From assembly GCF_902459465.1 (NCBI RefSeq), contig NC_047065.1, forward strand, positions 22,023,828 through 22,087,827: a DNA stretch of 64,000 bases, in the 5' to 3' direction. This stretch comes from Asterias rubens (taxonomy: Eukaryota > Echinodermata > Asteroidea > Forcipulatida > Asteriidae). Below are positions 22,301 through 33,839 of this stretch, in pieces. The notes beneath the pieces are model-generated. The model did not search any database, was not told the DNA's origin, and worked only from the letters and a program-made list of their open reading frames with translations. Made by a program: the position numbers and the translations under genes. Numbering within the stretch: the first letter of the stretch is position 1; every line of letters begins with the position of its first letter.

Positions 22301-25300
22301 TAGGAGACCTCCTGCTGGACGACCCTATACTGGGTATTTAATAGCAATCTCATTAATACCTGTATAACAATCTATTACACCCCTAGGGGCGTATCGAAGT
22401 ACTTAGTATTTTGAGAATGAGAACTAAGATTGAATGGGGGCGGGGCCCACTAAGATAAGCCAGGACTTAGAACATGTGCGCTACATAAGAACCCACAATT
22501 ATTATTTTCTAAATATTTCTTGAAGTATATGATTCCGTAATCTAACGATGTATTTTTTTGGTGTATCACAACAGGGTTTCGCAGTCGGTAATGCATGGAC
22601 CAGTGCTGAACTGCAGGACAACTCTTTTGTTCACTACGCTTACCAACATGGCATCATCGGGGAAAAGTAAGATTCTGCAGCCATTTTTTGACATGTACCC
22701 TTTTGCAGTAAGCAATAACACAAGATAGTGCTTATTATGAAGAACAGTGACCAGACTGATCCATTCCATTCCCTTCCAACCTCAGTCTGGCAAGCTATAA
22801 GAGTTTAATATAAGTACTAGAGGGCGCACTGGTGATGTTGCATGCACAAACGTGACGGGTGTGCAAGGAGACTTGCACACCATGTTGTAAGATGAATGTT
22901 GTATGCGCGTTGAATATGAAGTACTTGTCGGTGTGTGTGTGTATGATAAATATAAGCTTCGCGACATTGTTTTATTCAACTAACAAGATAGCCGCACACC
23001 GGTCCGTGTAACAAGGCTAGTGCAACCTCAAGTTCTTATATAACTCTATGATTCAATTCCATTCCAGCCTTAATCTGGTTGGCTACAGAAAGAACCTAGA
23101 CACGCTGTGTGGAGAGTGTGGAGATATTGGGGTTTTTTACATTATGGGAAGTCCTGGCTGTGCGTGGAATGTAGGTCTTTGGGTATAGACCTTTTCCATT
23201 GTCGAATGTAAGCAAATCATTCAATCATGTTCATAGATGTTTAACAAATTCAATATTTTTTGCAAACTTTCAATAAAATAAAGTATCTCCTGTGATTGCT
23301 TGCTGTGTATCATACAAATTCAACTCTGTTTTGGAATAGTTGTCTGACATTATAACAAACTGGGGCCATCTGTTTTTCTTTGCATTTATGGCTTTCCATT
23401 ATTTTCCAACCTAGTTTGGCAAAAACTCGGGCTGTGACGTTGCGTTGAGCTCGCAACAGATCTTCAATAAAAAATTAAAACATCGCAGCTGTACCGGGAT
23501 AGCAGTCTAGTGAAGTGATTTGTAGCAGGCTTGAGTTTTTTTTTTACTTTAGAGAGAATTCTGTTATCTTTCTTGTAGACTTTGGGAGCAGCTGAATTAC
23601 TCGTGCTGTGTGAAAGACAACTGCAACTTTCACAACAATACAAACTTGGATTGTATTCAAGCAGTAAGTGTTCTTCCAGAAAGATCTCTATCTCTTACAA
23701 AGTGCCCCGGTTGAGGTTGGAATATGGCTGGCAAAATGTTAGCATAACAACCAATCGTGTCAACATTTTGACCAAGTTCAACATTTTCTGTAAAGATTCA
23801 TGAGAATTAACCTCTTATAAATTTTGTGAGAAATATCTCTTATGATTTGTTGATTTGTTTCCAACAAATTCAAGATATGTTTTAATATTTGTGGTGGTCG
23901 CCCTGAGATGACATGAAAAGAGTCTTTCTCTCTTAAACCTCTGTGCGCATGCCCAATGTACGTCACTTAACAACCACTCGTTAACCATTGATCCTTGTGC
24001 AAACTTGACCATTGCTTAGCACACCTTTTGTTCACTGGTAACAAGCAGGCGAAGAGATAGACTGGGCCCCTGTCTTATAAAGACAGGTCCCCCGCTGTCA
24101 GATCCAGTGATTCCATTGGATACAATCGGTTGATAAAACGTGCAGTGACATAGATGCCCAAATAGTCACCGCTCTCAAGTCTGCAATAGAACTTGACAGC
24201 GTATCTCTATGTAGCCTTGCTCAAGGCAGTCGCATTATTCGCTCCGAAAAGACGCCGCTGTAAACCCACCCGTATACCCTGTGCGTGGTGCGTGCGATCA
24301 CACCGCATGACCCACCCGTATACACACTGTCACATCGTACGACTCCTGTGCACACAAGTCATCCGCACTCGTACCACTAACCGCATGCAGAGGCCGTCAG
24401 GCCAACCGTCTTGTCGGGTCTGTAACTTCCGGGTTTAATGTGTTTCATGAAAAAATTTCCACTAGTGGAAAAAAATGGGGGGGCTCTCGGATATGCTAGT
24501 ATGCAGCCCATGAATATGTATATCTTTCGTCAGACCTATCAGACAACACAGGATGTGAGGCAAATGAATTATTCATTTTGACGTCCAATCAAGCACTTCC
24601 CTTATCACGACCTTTGGACCCTATCATGCTCGCTGAGCGTCCGTGGTGGTGTAAACATGTCTCGTCTTTCGCGGGCATTATTGTTATGAGCTGACCGTGG
24701 GAACTCTTCGCTTATTATAGTAATGAGGTCAGTGGCTTCAACACAGACCCTACAAGGCTGTCGGCCTGACGGCTGACGCATGCGGATAGTGTACGGGGGC
24801 ATCGTGTCAGGCGATGTTACGCACAGTGAATACGGGTGGGTTTTTATACAGCGGCGGTCTTTTTCGGAGTGAATAATTCGCAAGTCTAATCTCTATGTGA
24901 AATGACAGAGGTCAGAGTTCAAACTACACGCCAGTTTTGCAATTTTTTTAGGTCGGTCTCTGGCGTTATACATGAGCCTCGAAGTGTGATATCAGATGTT
25001 CGGGCTAGCAAAGAGACTACTAAGATAGCCTGTAGCCAATTTCACGAAACTTTACGCAACTGAGTAAGTCCACTTGCGCAACGTTTATGGCGCAACTTAC
25101 ACCATAAACGTTGCGCAGGTGGACTTACGCAGTTGCGTAAAGTTTTGTGGAATTGGCTGCTGATCATGTAATCTCAACCACAATGAATTGATCTCTCTTT
25201 CTAAATACAGCTGAATACAACATACAGAGAAGTGAACAATATCGGACTCAACCCGTACAAAGTCAACGGTGACTGCGGTAGCAGGGTACGAGCGCCACTA

Positions 25301-28300
25301 GGAATGCCCTCAGAGGATGGATTCTACCACTATTCTGCAGGGGTACAGCACATCTTTGCAAACACAAGTTTCGTTAAAAGAAATCAGAAGGTTTGTGTGT
25401 ATATTGTGTCTGATTCCTTTTATAGGTGTATAAGGCCAGGTCCAAAATAGTGACTTCGGCTACAGCTACAGCTACACTGTACATGTAGATTGTGCCCTTC
25501 TGCGTATTCTTGAACACAGGCAGACCAGCTGATCTAGCCGAAGCTGTAGCCAAAGTCGCCGTTTCGGACACAGCCTAACATTCACTTGTAAGCTTCTTTT
25601 TTTTCTTTCCGATTAGCAGAGTGTGGGTTCAAGTCCCGGCTTTGACGCTGCTGAGCAAGAAACATTATTACTTCACCATGAATGCTTTGTGCTAGGATTG
25701 GTAGTGTGCACATAATAACCCAGAACATATTTTATGGATTAGTAGGGGTTAGCCGTGGTGTTTCTTTTTTCAAAGAGCAAGCACCCTTGTTTACAGGTTT
25801 CCTCGGGTTTAAAAGCTACAGTGATTAAGTTCACTTATGAGGCATCCTCGGCTTCATTTTCAGAAATGTGTAATAATAATTATAGGAACAATAATGTGTT
25901 TTGCTGCGTGTACCTGCTGCGTCTCATAACAGAATCAAATTCTTGCCTTCGAAATTTTCCTTTTTGTTAATGCTTTGCTGCTTTTTTGTTCAGACTCTCC
26001 AGGCAATTCCAAAGTGGAAACTGAAGGCCGACTTAACGTGTGTCAATGCCACTGCGGCAACAACATACCTGAATAATCCCTACGTCAGAGAAGCGTTGCA
26101 TATAACGTATGAATCCCCACAGTGGCAGCTGTGCAAGTAAGTTGATTTAAAGGCAGTGGACACTATTGGTCATTACACGCATAAAACCTTTCTTGGTGAA
26201 GAGTAATGGGGAGAGGTTGATGGTATAAAACACTGTGAGAAACGGCTCCCTTTGAAGTGCCATAGTTTTCAAGAAAGAAGTAATTTTCCACGAATTTGAT
26301 TTCAAGACCTCAGATTTAGAACTTGAGGTCTTGAAATCAACCATCTATAAAACGCACACAACTTTGTGTGACACTGGGTTGGTTTTTTTTCTTTCATTAT
26401 TATCTCGCAAGTTCGATGACCGATTGAGCTCAAATTTTCACAGGTTTGTTATTTTATGCATATGTTGAGTTACACCAACTGTGAAGGCTAGTCTTTGACA
26501 GTTGCCAATAGTGTCTACTGCCTTTAAGCATGGAGGAAGGAAGAGAAGGAGCTTGAACGAAGGGACTTCAAAAGTCGAACCCGTGGTACCGTGGTTGTTT
26601 AACGACACCTCGTAATCACCCACATACCTTACACAGACAATGAGCGACCTGGCGTATGTAAGTTTGGGCGTGCGCACTTGGTTCTTCACTCAACTATGGT
26701 GTCGTATGTTGTATGAATATAATACAGAAAAAACAATACCAACCACCCTCGTGTGCTAATACCCAAATTTTGAACCACCGCTAGTGACCGGAAAGTCACA
26801 AAAAATGTAAAAATATGCCATGATGTTTCCGTGAAACACCACAAACGGTAAATGAAAACGTGTATATTCACAATTCTTGTCTCCAATGATTCAACTTTAC
26901 ACGCAGGCAAGAGCGCAGACTGGCGGTACCACACGTTCTGTACAAAGAGATTTAATCCCGCTCGTTAATCGGCTGTCCAGCTGGAGGTCTCCTATCTTTT
27001 TCCACTGGCCAGACAAGGGCATTGTCAGAGTATTCTTTTGTTACTCTGCGGTTTTGCTGGTCGTTCGAGCTCCTTCTCTTCCTTCCGCCATGCTTTAAGG
27101 TACAAGCTTCTTTAGCTTTTGTTCATTTGTTTGTTTGGATGATCTTCCCATCAACAAACTCCCACAAGGGAATATAAACATCAAGCTCTGTTGTCTCTGG
27201 ACGCGACTTAGAGCACCACGTTACTTGCGTGTATGGCAAAATGGTCACCATGTGACACGCGGGTAGGGTAAAAAATGGCATGCACGTAAAACGTTTCTAC
27301 GTGTTTTCATTGGTCAATGTTCATGACTTCTACTGTATATGACTTTAACTGGGTCGGCCCAGCGTGATTGACGGCATGTGGGACGAAGCTGTAGGACGTG
27401 GACACAGGAGATCGGCGCGACGGACCTTTGCTGTCTATGCGGACGAGTGAGTGAGTCTACTGTATGACAGGGTTTAAGTTGAATTATGACTGTTTGTTTG
27501 TTTGTTTTTTTGTTCACACAGCGCTACTGTTGATCATGGTTATGTAAGACTGTACCCCGACATGTCCGGCGTATATCAAGCCCTTCTTGACACCTATGTA
27601 AGTATACATGTATGTTAATCATGTAGGTTCTCCATGGGTGGCATGGTTGGCTTGTGGGTAAAGCGCTCGCCTCTCACCAAGGTGACCCCGGTTCGATTCC
27701 CGGACGGGGCCATATGTGAGTTGAGTTGTGCGTTGGTTCTCTGCTGTGCCATGAGGGTTTTCCAGAACATCCGGTTTTCCTCCCTCGGGGGAAAAATCAA
27801 ACACTTTCGATCTTGGCTGTGCTCCGTGGTCATAATGGGTTGATGTGGCTGGCAGCCAAAGGCGCCCTTGCATGCCTGCTTCTCGAACACGTTGTAGTCG
27901 CGTCCTTCGCAATTCAGCTCTTAGCTGCGAGTAAGGATGATTAGCCCCCCAAAATATTATTATTATAAAAAATTAATTGGGGGGTTGAACAAAGAAAATT
28001 TACTCGAGTGGGACTCGAACCAATAACCTCCTATTGTGGCGGTCTCCCTATTTTTTCAATATCTTTGTTCAAGGGGTGCTAGTTAGAAGCCATAAAACCG
28101 TTGACTGCCATTTAGTCAGGGATCACACCCAAATTATGACATAACATTGGGAAGTGGCAGCCAGGGGATCACCTTGAATTCCCTGCTTCTGCCAGCGGCG
28201 ATTCTTTGCTTATGGTAAGCCAAGCCATTTAATTGGCCCCTGTGAAGTAAGTAGAAGCGAGACAATGATAGGTTTTGAAGGTAATGAGAAGGATTTTGTA

Positions 28301-29448
28301 GTTAATAAAAAAGTAGTTTGGGAGCCAGTGTTTACTTCCCCAAATTCCATATTTAACAATCTAACTTCAAAAACATTTCTTCTGTTGTAGAAATATCGCA
28401 TCCTAGTCTTTAACGGAGACCAAGATGCCATTCACAACTTCCTGGGCAACCAGTGGTTTGTAACCAACCTGCACCGACAGGAAGAGGTGCAGTGGCGGCC
28501 ATGGCTCTACACCAGTGCACAACTCCAAGAACAGGTAGCGGGGTTCGTCCAGGAGTACGATAACATTGCTTTCCTTACAATAAAAGTAAGTTGGGGTCCA
28601 ACTCCATTAGCCTTTTTTAGGTTTGGCGGACGTGATAGGAGTGAACTGTTTGGACTGGGTGTTTACAGAAAAATTTACCCAAACCTTATAGTGTCGTAGA
28701 ATTGTGTCTGCCATTATCACAAAATGGTGTATAGCTTTTGGGTTGAACAAAAAAACGACTGGGTAAATTTTAAATGGTTTTGGCTTGAACAAAGAAAAAC
28801 TGGGTAGAGCGGGATTTGAACCAGACATCCGGATTCATGTGTCCGCACTCCACCAACTTAAAGGAACACGTTGCCTTGAATCGGACAAGTTGGTTGAAAC
28901 CGCTTGTTATGAAATGCATGGTTAGAAAGATGTTGTAAAAGTAGAATATAATGATCCACACAAGTATCACTCGAAATGGTTTTCCTTTTACCTCGTCGAC
29001 TAACACGGTCGGCCATTTATGGGAGTCCCATAAATGGCCGACCGTGTTAGTTCACAAAGTAGAAGGAAATCCACGCAATTTCGAGGCAAGTATGTGTGGA
29101 TCATTGTATTCTACTTTGTAACAGACGTTTACAAACGCTTTTTAAAGACCAACTCGACCGATCCAAGGCATCGTGTTCCTATAAGTAATGTAGTTTCAGA
29201 AGCAATAACAGACAATGTTAATATTTTGGCTGGTAGCTTATTTCTGTAGCCGAAGCTGTGGAATTGAAAAGGGTTTTTGTTCAGCGTACAACCCAATAAC
29301 CCCCCCCCCACCCCAGTTTCTTTCCTTTTGCAGTAATATTTGTCTGTATTCCTTTTCCGTTTAGAATGCTGGGTTTTGGACCGCCAAGGATCAGCCTTTA
29401 GCAACGGCTCAACTCATTTATAACTTTATCTACAAGCGACCATTTTGA
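19388..29448 (+). CDS. CTSA: cathepsin A-like serine carboxypeptidase (S10) with ablated active site, predicted pseudoenzyme
   Basis: Eleven exons: 19388-19560, 20012-20171, 20942-21043, 21858-22022, 22575-22666, 23579-23663, 25211-25390, 25994-26136, 27522-27597, 28391-28585, 29365-29448; 484 aa (human PPCA ~480), aligning end to end. The start has a strong context (CCCACCATGG) just after an acceptor at 19362, so a 5' UTR exon lies upstream. Hydrophobic signal peptide at ~8-22. Conserved: FNMYSGYL near 50, GGPGCS (76-81), [10 protein letters not shown], paired Cys SCC...CNF, and [15 protein letters not shown]. Lost: the nucleophile Ser in GESYAG is Gly175 (GDGYAG), the catalytic His in GAGH is Phe461 (NAGFW), and the carboxylate-binding Asn, Glu, Glu are Ser75, Asn89, Asp174. 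The GDxD aspartates (402/404) remain. Several N-glycosylation sequons fit a secretory or lysosomal protein. Intact frame and splice sites argue against a pseudogene. Confidence 0.96.
19602..19970 (+). repeat. four tandem units of about 94 bp in intron 1
   Basis: GGGAATTTTGGCTTGT recurs at about 19602, 19695, 19790 (GAGAGTTTTGGC) and 19882, each time followed by TTTCTGCGCTTACACAGC or a variant. Units are clearly diverged. Confidence 0.85.
20198..20586 (+). mobile_element. family A MITE (reference copy for this window)
   Basis: Full length with both ends: TTAAAGGCAGTGGACACTAT and ATAGTGTCCACTGCCTTTAA. A central stem near 20370-20402 pairs GAGACCTCAGATT with AACTTGAGGTCTC. It lies in an intron of the S10 gene. 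Confidence 0.95.
21061..21345 (+). mobile_element. SINE type 1 with tRNA-like head
   Basis: tRNA-like head 21061-21150: A box TGGCCGAGCGGTTAAGAG and B box GGGTTTGAATCCCGG, of Leu/Ser type. The body (CTACCGGCCAGGCTTCGG, CCCTAGGAGTAGGTGGCAAC) recurs at 2655, 12199 and 36248. The head is not read as a working tRNA, because the acceptor is followed by SINE body and the family is repeated. Confidence 0.85.
21365..21560 (-). mobile_element. SINE type 3
   Basis: Reverse orientation: ACACCAATGTGTGTTAGCAC body, then the complement of a tRNA-like B box (GGGTGGGATTCAAACCCACG) and A box region. Confidence 0.8.
21620..21815 (-). mobile_element. family A MITE, half copy
   Basis: From the central GAGGTCTC stem to AGTGTCCACTGCCTTTAA; the other half is absent. 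Confidence 0.85.
24212..24888. mobile_element. 677 bp foldback element with ~200 bp terminal inverted repeats and 9 bp target duplication (Mutator-like)
   Basis: Flanked by ATCTCTATG at 24203-24211 and 24889-24897. Left end TAGCCTTGC..., right end (complement) TAGACTTGC.... Both arms share ATTATTC(G/A)CTCCGAAAA, then CCGCTGTA and ACCCACCCGTAT, and inner CCGTCAGGCC. No coding capacity is seen between the arms. Nine-base duplications with long terminal repeats are the signature of Mutator-like elements. Confidence 0.8.
25027..25160. repeat. 134 bp palindromic MITE
   Basis: CCAATTTCACGAAACTTTAC at the left, its near-complement at the right (GTAAAGTTTTGTGGAATTGG), and an inner stem around AACGTTTATGG/CCATAAACGTT. 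Confidence 0.9.
25430..25577. repeat. inverted repeat in the intron after S10 exon 7
   Basis: GTGACTTCGGCTACAGCT and its near-complement AGCTGTAGCCAAAGTCGC lie at the two sides of a ~60 bp spacer. Confidence 0.75.
26147..26527 (+). mobile_element. family A MITE
   Basis: Full-length copy, TTAAAGGCAGTGGACACTAT to TAGTGTCTACTGCCTTTAA, starting 11 bases after exon 8 of the S10 gene. Confidence 0.92.
27637..27942 (+). mobile_element. SINE type 4 with tRNA-like head
   Basis: A-box-like GGCTTGTGGGTAAAGCG, then B box GGTTCGATTCCCGG and a ~220 bp body containing TGGCTGTGCTCCGTGGTCAT and CTCTTAGCTGCGAGTAAGG. Only one copy is in the window, in the intron after S10 exon 9. Confidence 0.75.
28859..29183. 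mobile_element. family C palindromic MITE, right end shortened
   Basis: AAAGGAACACGTTGCCTTG to ...CCAAGGCATCGTGTTCCTAT. The centre (29001-29049) is an uninterrupted palindrome of 24 bp arms around one base (TTTATGGGAGTCCCATAAA). A longer copy is at 31884-32275. Confidence 0.92.
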
Positions 29449-29491
29449 TCCATCTTTTTGATTCCGGTACAATGTGATAAGGGAAATGTGT

Positions 29492-29497
29492 AATAAA
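29492..29497 (+). terminator. polyadenylation signal of the S10 gene
   Basis: AATAAA 44 bases after the stop codon at 29446-29448, in AT-rich sequence. Confidence 0.7.
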
Positions 29498-29569
29498 ATT
29501 ATTAATTGAATTATTTTGGGATAATTGTGCATTATGATAATAATAATAATAGTGGCTTCTTGTAGGCCT

Positions 29570-29760
29570 ATAGCGTGCATATCCACCACTCAGTGACACT
29601 CATGGTTTCTTTTAAGTGCGTTACACTCCGAAGGATGTCGCATCATGGTTAAGTGTCTAAAGGACACATGTTTCACGACTGAGACTCGAACCGATACTCT
29701 ACTGACGAGAAACACCAGAGTTTGAAACTGGTACTCAACACAGCTAGGCTATGACATGAG
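29570..29760 (-). mobile_element. SINE type 2, diverged
   Basis: GCATCATGGTTAAGTGTCTA, then the reversed tRNA-like head (ACTCGAACC...GAAACACCAGAGTTTG). Immediately downstream of the S10 gene. Confidence 0.7.
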
Positions 29761-29799
29761 TAAATTAACAAAAAACCTTTATATAAATGTAGAGAAAAG

Positions 29800-30575
29800 T
29801 AGATCGAGAATGTGATCACAATGTTAAACACGTGTGTCTTTCTGTCTAGCCTTTTTCACTCCACTGCAGGAGGAAATCCTCTTGACCAATTCTCAATTTC
29901 ACTCTATCCTGCGCTGTCTGTTGCCAAGCAATTCCCCAATACATATGTATGTACTACATGTAATAATGTGTATTCCTGCACTGAAACAAAGGACCAAATG
30001 TACCAACAAAGAACAACAAAAAAGAAGAAGCAGAATTTTACAAATGTGACTTTTAAACTGTCTTTATCAACCCAAGTACAGTTGTCATAAATAGTTATAA
30101 ATTTAAGTACATAATGACATACAATTCAGGAAACTTATTGACATGTACACAAGAAATGAACATTCCCAGTAAAATTAGTAACAAACAAAACAAAACTCTA
30201 GAGGACAAAAGTCGGTTGTCTTACCTTAGTTAAACCATGGTCCTTGCTCTATGGTTATGCTGAGATAACAAATGTGATATGATAACTTCAGGGTAAATAA
30301 CAAAAAGGGTACCAGACTATTTCCCTGGTAGCCTGTCATTTCCCTGACAAAGCATTCACAGCAATATGTCAACCAGGTAAGTGTACACATTGTTGCTTTG
30401 ATACTAAAAGGTAATTTTCAATTTCCACTTTAGTTAAATAAAATTCCTGTTTAGTAGGTTTTAAAAAAAACATTTATTTTTTATGAGCATATTTTTGAGT
30501 AGGTCGATTTAGTATTACTTTTGTATTTTATATAACATTGTCTGTCAGACCTCATCTGACAACTTTTTAAATCGT
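29800..30575. other. AT-rich intergenic stretch, nothing recognised
   Basis: Lies between two repeats, downstream of the S10 gene; no exon, repeat family or RNA seen. Confidence 0.4.
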
Positions 30576-30577
30576 CT

Positions 30578-30945
30578 TAAAGGAACATTACAGAATTCGT
30601 TTTTGCTAACAAAATAGTTGTTGGCAGTGTAAGCACTTTATGTAATCCAATATACATACACTGACAAACCTGTATAATTTTGAGAACGATCGGCCATCTC
30701 TGATCTGGGTCACGAGAAAATAGTTCAAAACTGATTATTCATTTTGCATGACATCGATTTTAAATGTTTTTGATAAACTTTAAACAAGAAATTAGTTTGA
30801 TTTTCTAATCAAGTCTGACATTTCAGACAAAAAAATATTTCAAGTGATATTTTCTACAATCATCATCATTCGACCGTGTAAGTTTTATGTAAATCTGTGA
30901 TCTTGGATGATCGGTTTCTTACCAATTCTGTTATGTTCCTTTAAG
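30578..30945 (+). mobile_element. family D MITE
   Basis: TTAAAGGAACATTACAGAAT to ATTCTGTTATGTTCCTTTAA, terminal repeats of ~19 bp. Inner GGCAGTGTAAGCACTTTATG and TAAGTTTTATGTAAATCTGT recur in copies at 34365 and 43959. Confidence 0.92.
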
Positions 30946-31414
30946 CCTTACCATAACAAAGAAGTAACTTGTAGTTTTGACCTTTTGCCCTTTAATTTAG
31001 TTCAAATTTTTGCCTCTAATTTTAGCAAAACTCATTATTTCAGTTGCAAAAATATACAAGTCTTGAACCAGTAAAAATATTTCTGTATACAAAAAAATGG
31101 TGTAAGGCATATCAGAACTGGCCAATAACTTGTTAAAACTAAGAATATTTTTCATAAAAAATGTCATACAAAAAAATTTGCGAACAGTTATTTTGTATGT
31201 ATTATAGTCTTAAAATGTAAAATTTCTGCCAGAATGAAAATTATTAGGGTTGTTATGGAATCAAGAGTCCAATTTCTTAAAAGCTGCTTAAAATGACAAG
31301 TTTTGCTTAAAAATTTCCAGGATACCATTCACAAATTGTACATGTGACATGGTGTTTTGGCTGGTAACCCTTATCTGTTAAGCATAATGTCGCTGTGCTT
31401 AGCTACTTTTTGTG

Positions 31415-31712
31415 ATTAAAGGCAGTGGACACTATTGGTAATTACTCAAAATAATTATTATCATAAAACCTTTCTTGATAACCAGAAATGGGGAGAGGTT
31501 GAACGTATAAAACATTGTGAAAAACAGCTCCCTCTGAAGTGGCGTAGTTTTCGAGAAAGAAGTAATTTTCCACAAATTTGATTTTGAGACCTCAGATTTA
31601 GAATTTGAGGTCTCAAAATCAAGCATCTGAAAGCACACAATTTCGTAAAACGGGTGTTTTTTTCTTTCATTAATATCTTGCAACTTCGACGACCAATTGA
31701 GCTCAAATGTTA
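31415..31712 (+). mobile_element. family A MITE, 3'-truncated
   Basis: TTAAAGGCAGTGGACACTAT through the central stem to TTGAGCTCAAATG; the last ~90 bp are missing. Confidence 0.9.
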
Positions 31713-31883
31713 CACACTGTCAAAGGTTGTTTAAAAGTGAATCAAATTCACTTGATATTATTTTACTTGTATTGTGACAAAATGATTAATAAAAATTATT
31801 AAAGAAAGAAGATAAATAAACTAAATAGGCTGATCCATTATTAGGGTCTGCGTCTTCACACATTGTCAAATATGCTTGAAACA

Positions 31884-32275
31884 TTAAAGGAACACATTGC
31901 CTCGGATCGGTCGAGTTGGTCTTTGAAAAGCGTTTGTAACCGTTTGTTATAAAATGCATATGGGTAGAAAGATGTTGTAAAAGTAGAATACAATGATCCA
32001 CACAAACATGCCTCGAAATTGCACGGTTTTCCTTTTACCTCGTTGACTAACACGGTCGGCCATTTATGGGAGTCAAATTTTTGACTCACATAAATGGCCG
32101 ACCGTGTTAGTTCGCACAGTAAAAGGAAAAACCACGCAATTTCGAGGCAAACTTGTGTGGATCATTGTATTCTACTTTAAAAACATCTTTCCAACCATAT
32201 GCATTTCTTTTTTTCACGGTTACAAACGATTTTTATAGACCAACTCGTCCGATCCAAGGCAACGTGTCCCTTTGA
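31884..32275. mobile_element. family C palindromic MITE
   Basis: About 392 bp; the two halves pair along nearly their whole length (ends AAAGGAACACATTGCCTCGG / CCAAGGCAACGTGTCCCTTT, centre CACGGTCGGCCATTTATG and complement around TCAAATTTTTGA). Confidence 0.93.
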
Positions 32276-32744
32276 GGGGACCCCCATGGACAGTTTCTTC
32301 TGTGGGTGGACATTGGTATATTTGAATATTGTTTATACTTGTCTGTATAATTCCTCAAATAACAAGAACATATTGTATCAACACCACTCGAGGATTAGGA
32401 ATGGTTAATACTGTCATTGAAAACAATTGATGTACATTAATACATGTACAAATTAATCAAATTGAGTTTGAAGACATTTTTGGCAATAAAACTTAACTGG
32501 AAATAATAAACTAAACTTAATACTAATATAAAACTGCAAAAAACACTGTACAAAAGTTATTTCAAGAAAGGCACTCATTTACAAAGATGGTCAATGAATT
32601 GATTATTGTATTTTTTTTACAAATAAAACAAAAGGCACTGTAAGCTGCATAGCATTATTTCCAGAAAGTAGTGAAACTTGACAACAATATAAGTTTGCTT
32701 GGTTCTTATGCTAAACACAGGTTGGCAAAGCAATACTGAATCCC

Positions 32745-33080
32745 TTAAAGGATTTTGGTCCTTTTTCAAAATGTCCACAGATTTACATTTAACTTAACAT
32801 CTAACTAAGGTTCTGAAGTTTTTGAAAAATGAGTAAAACAAGTCACAAATAATTTTTGTCTCGGTAAGACGAAAATTATTTTAGCATGTAAAATCCCGTT
32901 AACCAGTAATACCTTAATCATAGCATAACTGGTCAACACGTTTTTACATGCTAAAACTGAGACAAACATTATTTGTTTTACTCATTTCTCAAAAACTACA
33001 GCATCTCAGTAAGTATATTTCAAGGGAAGCTTTCTACTATCACAATCTTCAAACTGTGTAAGTTTTATGTAAATCATTGT
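32745..33080. mobile_element. family E palindromic element
   Basis: Inner palindrome: TTTGTCTC...GAC/GAGACAAA and TTTTAGCATGTAAAA/TTTTTACATGCTAAAA. It shares sequence with 62640-62890 and with degenerate fragments at 20590-20790 and 57120-57480. Confidence 0.7.
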
Positions 33081-33839
33081 GTTTTTAAATCCTGAGGTCG
33101 TTGGTTCAAGTCCCTCTCCTGTCAGTTTTTCATGACTATCCGGAGGTCGTAGGTTCGCATCCCACTCTAGTCAGTTCTTTTGTTCAACCCCCAAAATCAT
33201 AACCCAAAATATTTAAAAACTGACTCATTCAGTTTCCTTGGTATTTTATTATTCGATATTCAGCATTGAATACATTAGAATAAGGCAGTTTGCGTATGTC
33301 TTTGAGAATACATTCTCAGCATGGTACCAAGGGTTGAATACAGTCAGGCCTTGAATACGCCGTACTTCTGACTGCGTGAGGGTGCTCTCAATAACATTTG
33401 TCTCACTTTTGGGGGTATATACGCGATCCGTCCTGCACAGTCTTAGTAGGCGTTCTGTCACTTTGGTTGCACCTTGGGTTTAATTTGCTTTAGAGGTGGA
33501 TTAGAACAGCTCCTTTAAAAGTCTTGTCTGTTTAAAGATCAGGGTTCTTCTTTGACCTAGCTGGGGTTATGTCTAAAGTAGAGACTCATAGCAGAAAACT
33601 GTTTATGGAGAAGCCATGTTTTAATCATTGTCTATAATGGATATGATGTCTGTGCTGGTAATGTGTTCCAGTCTTTAATATTGTTTGGGTCTGAATGACT
33701 CAGGGATGAGATTTGTCAGACTTTTATCCGAATTCAGACTTTTTAAGTCGGCCTGGTGAAGAAAATCAGCCGTTACTTTTTCCATATATAACAAAATCCC
33801 ACCCATACTAAACACCCACATTGCTTCGTCCTTCAGATG

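Noticed and set aside
19388..29448. Interpretation of the S10 gene as a decaying pseudogene
   Set aside because: All eleven exons are open, phases agree and structural cysteines are kept; only functional residues are changed.
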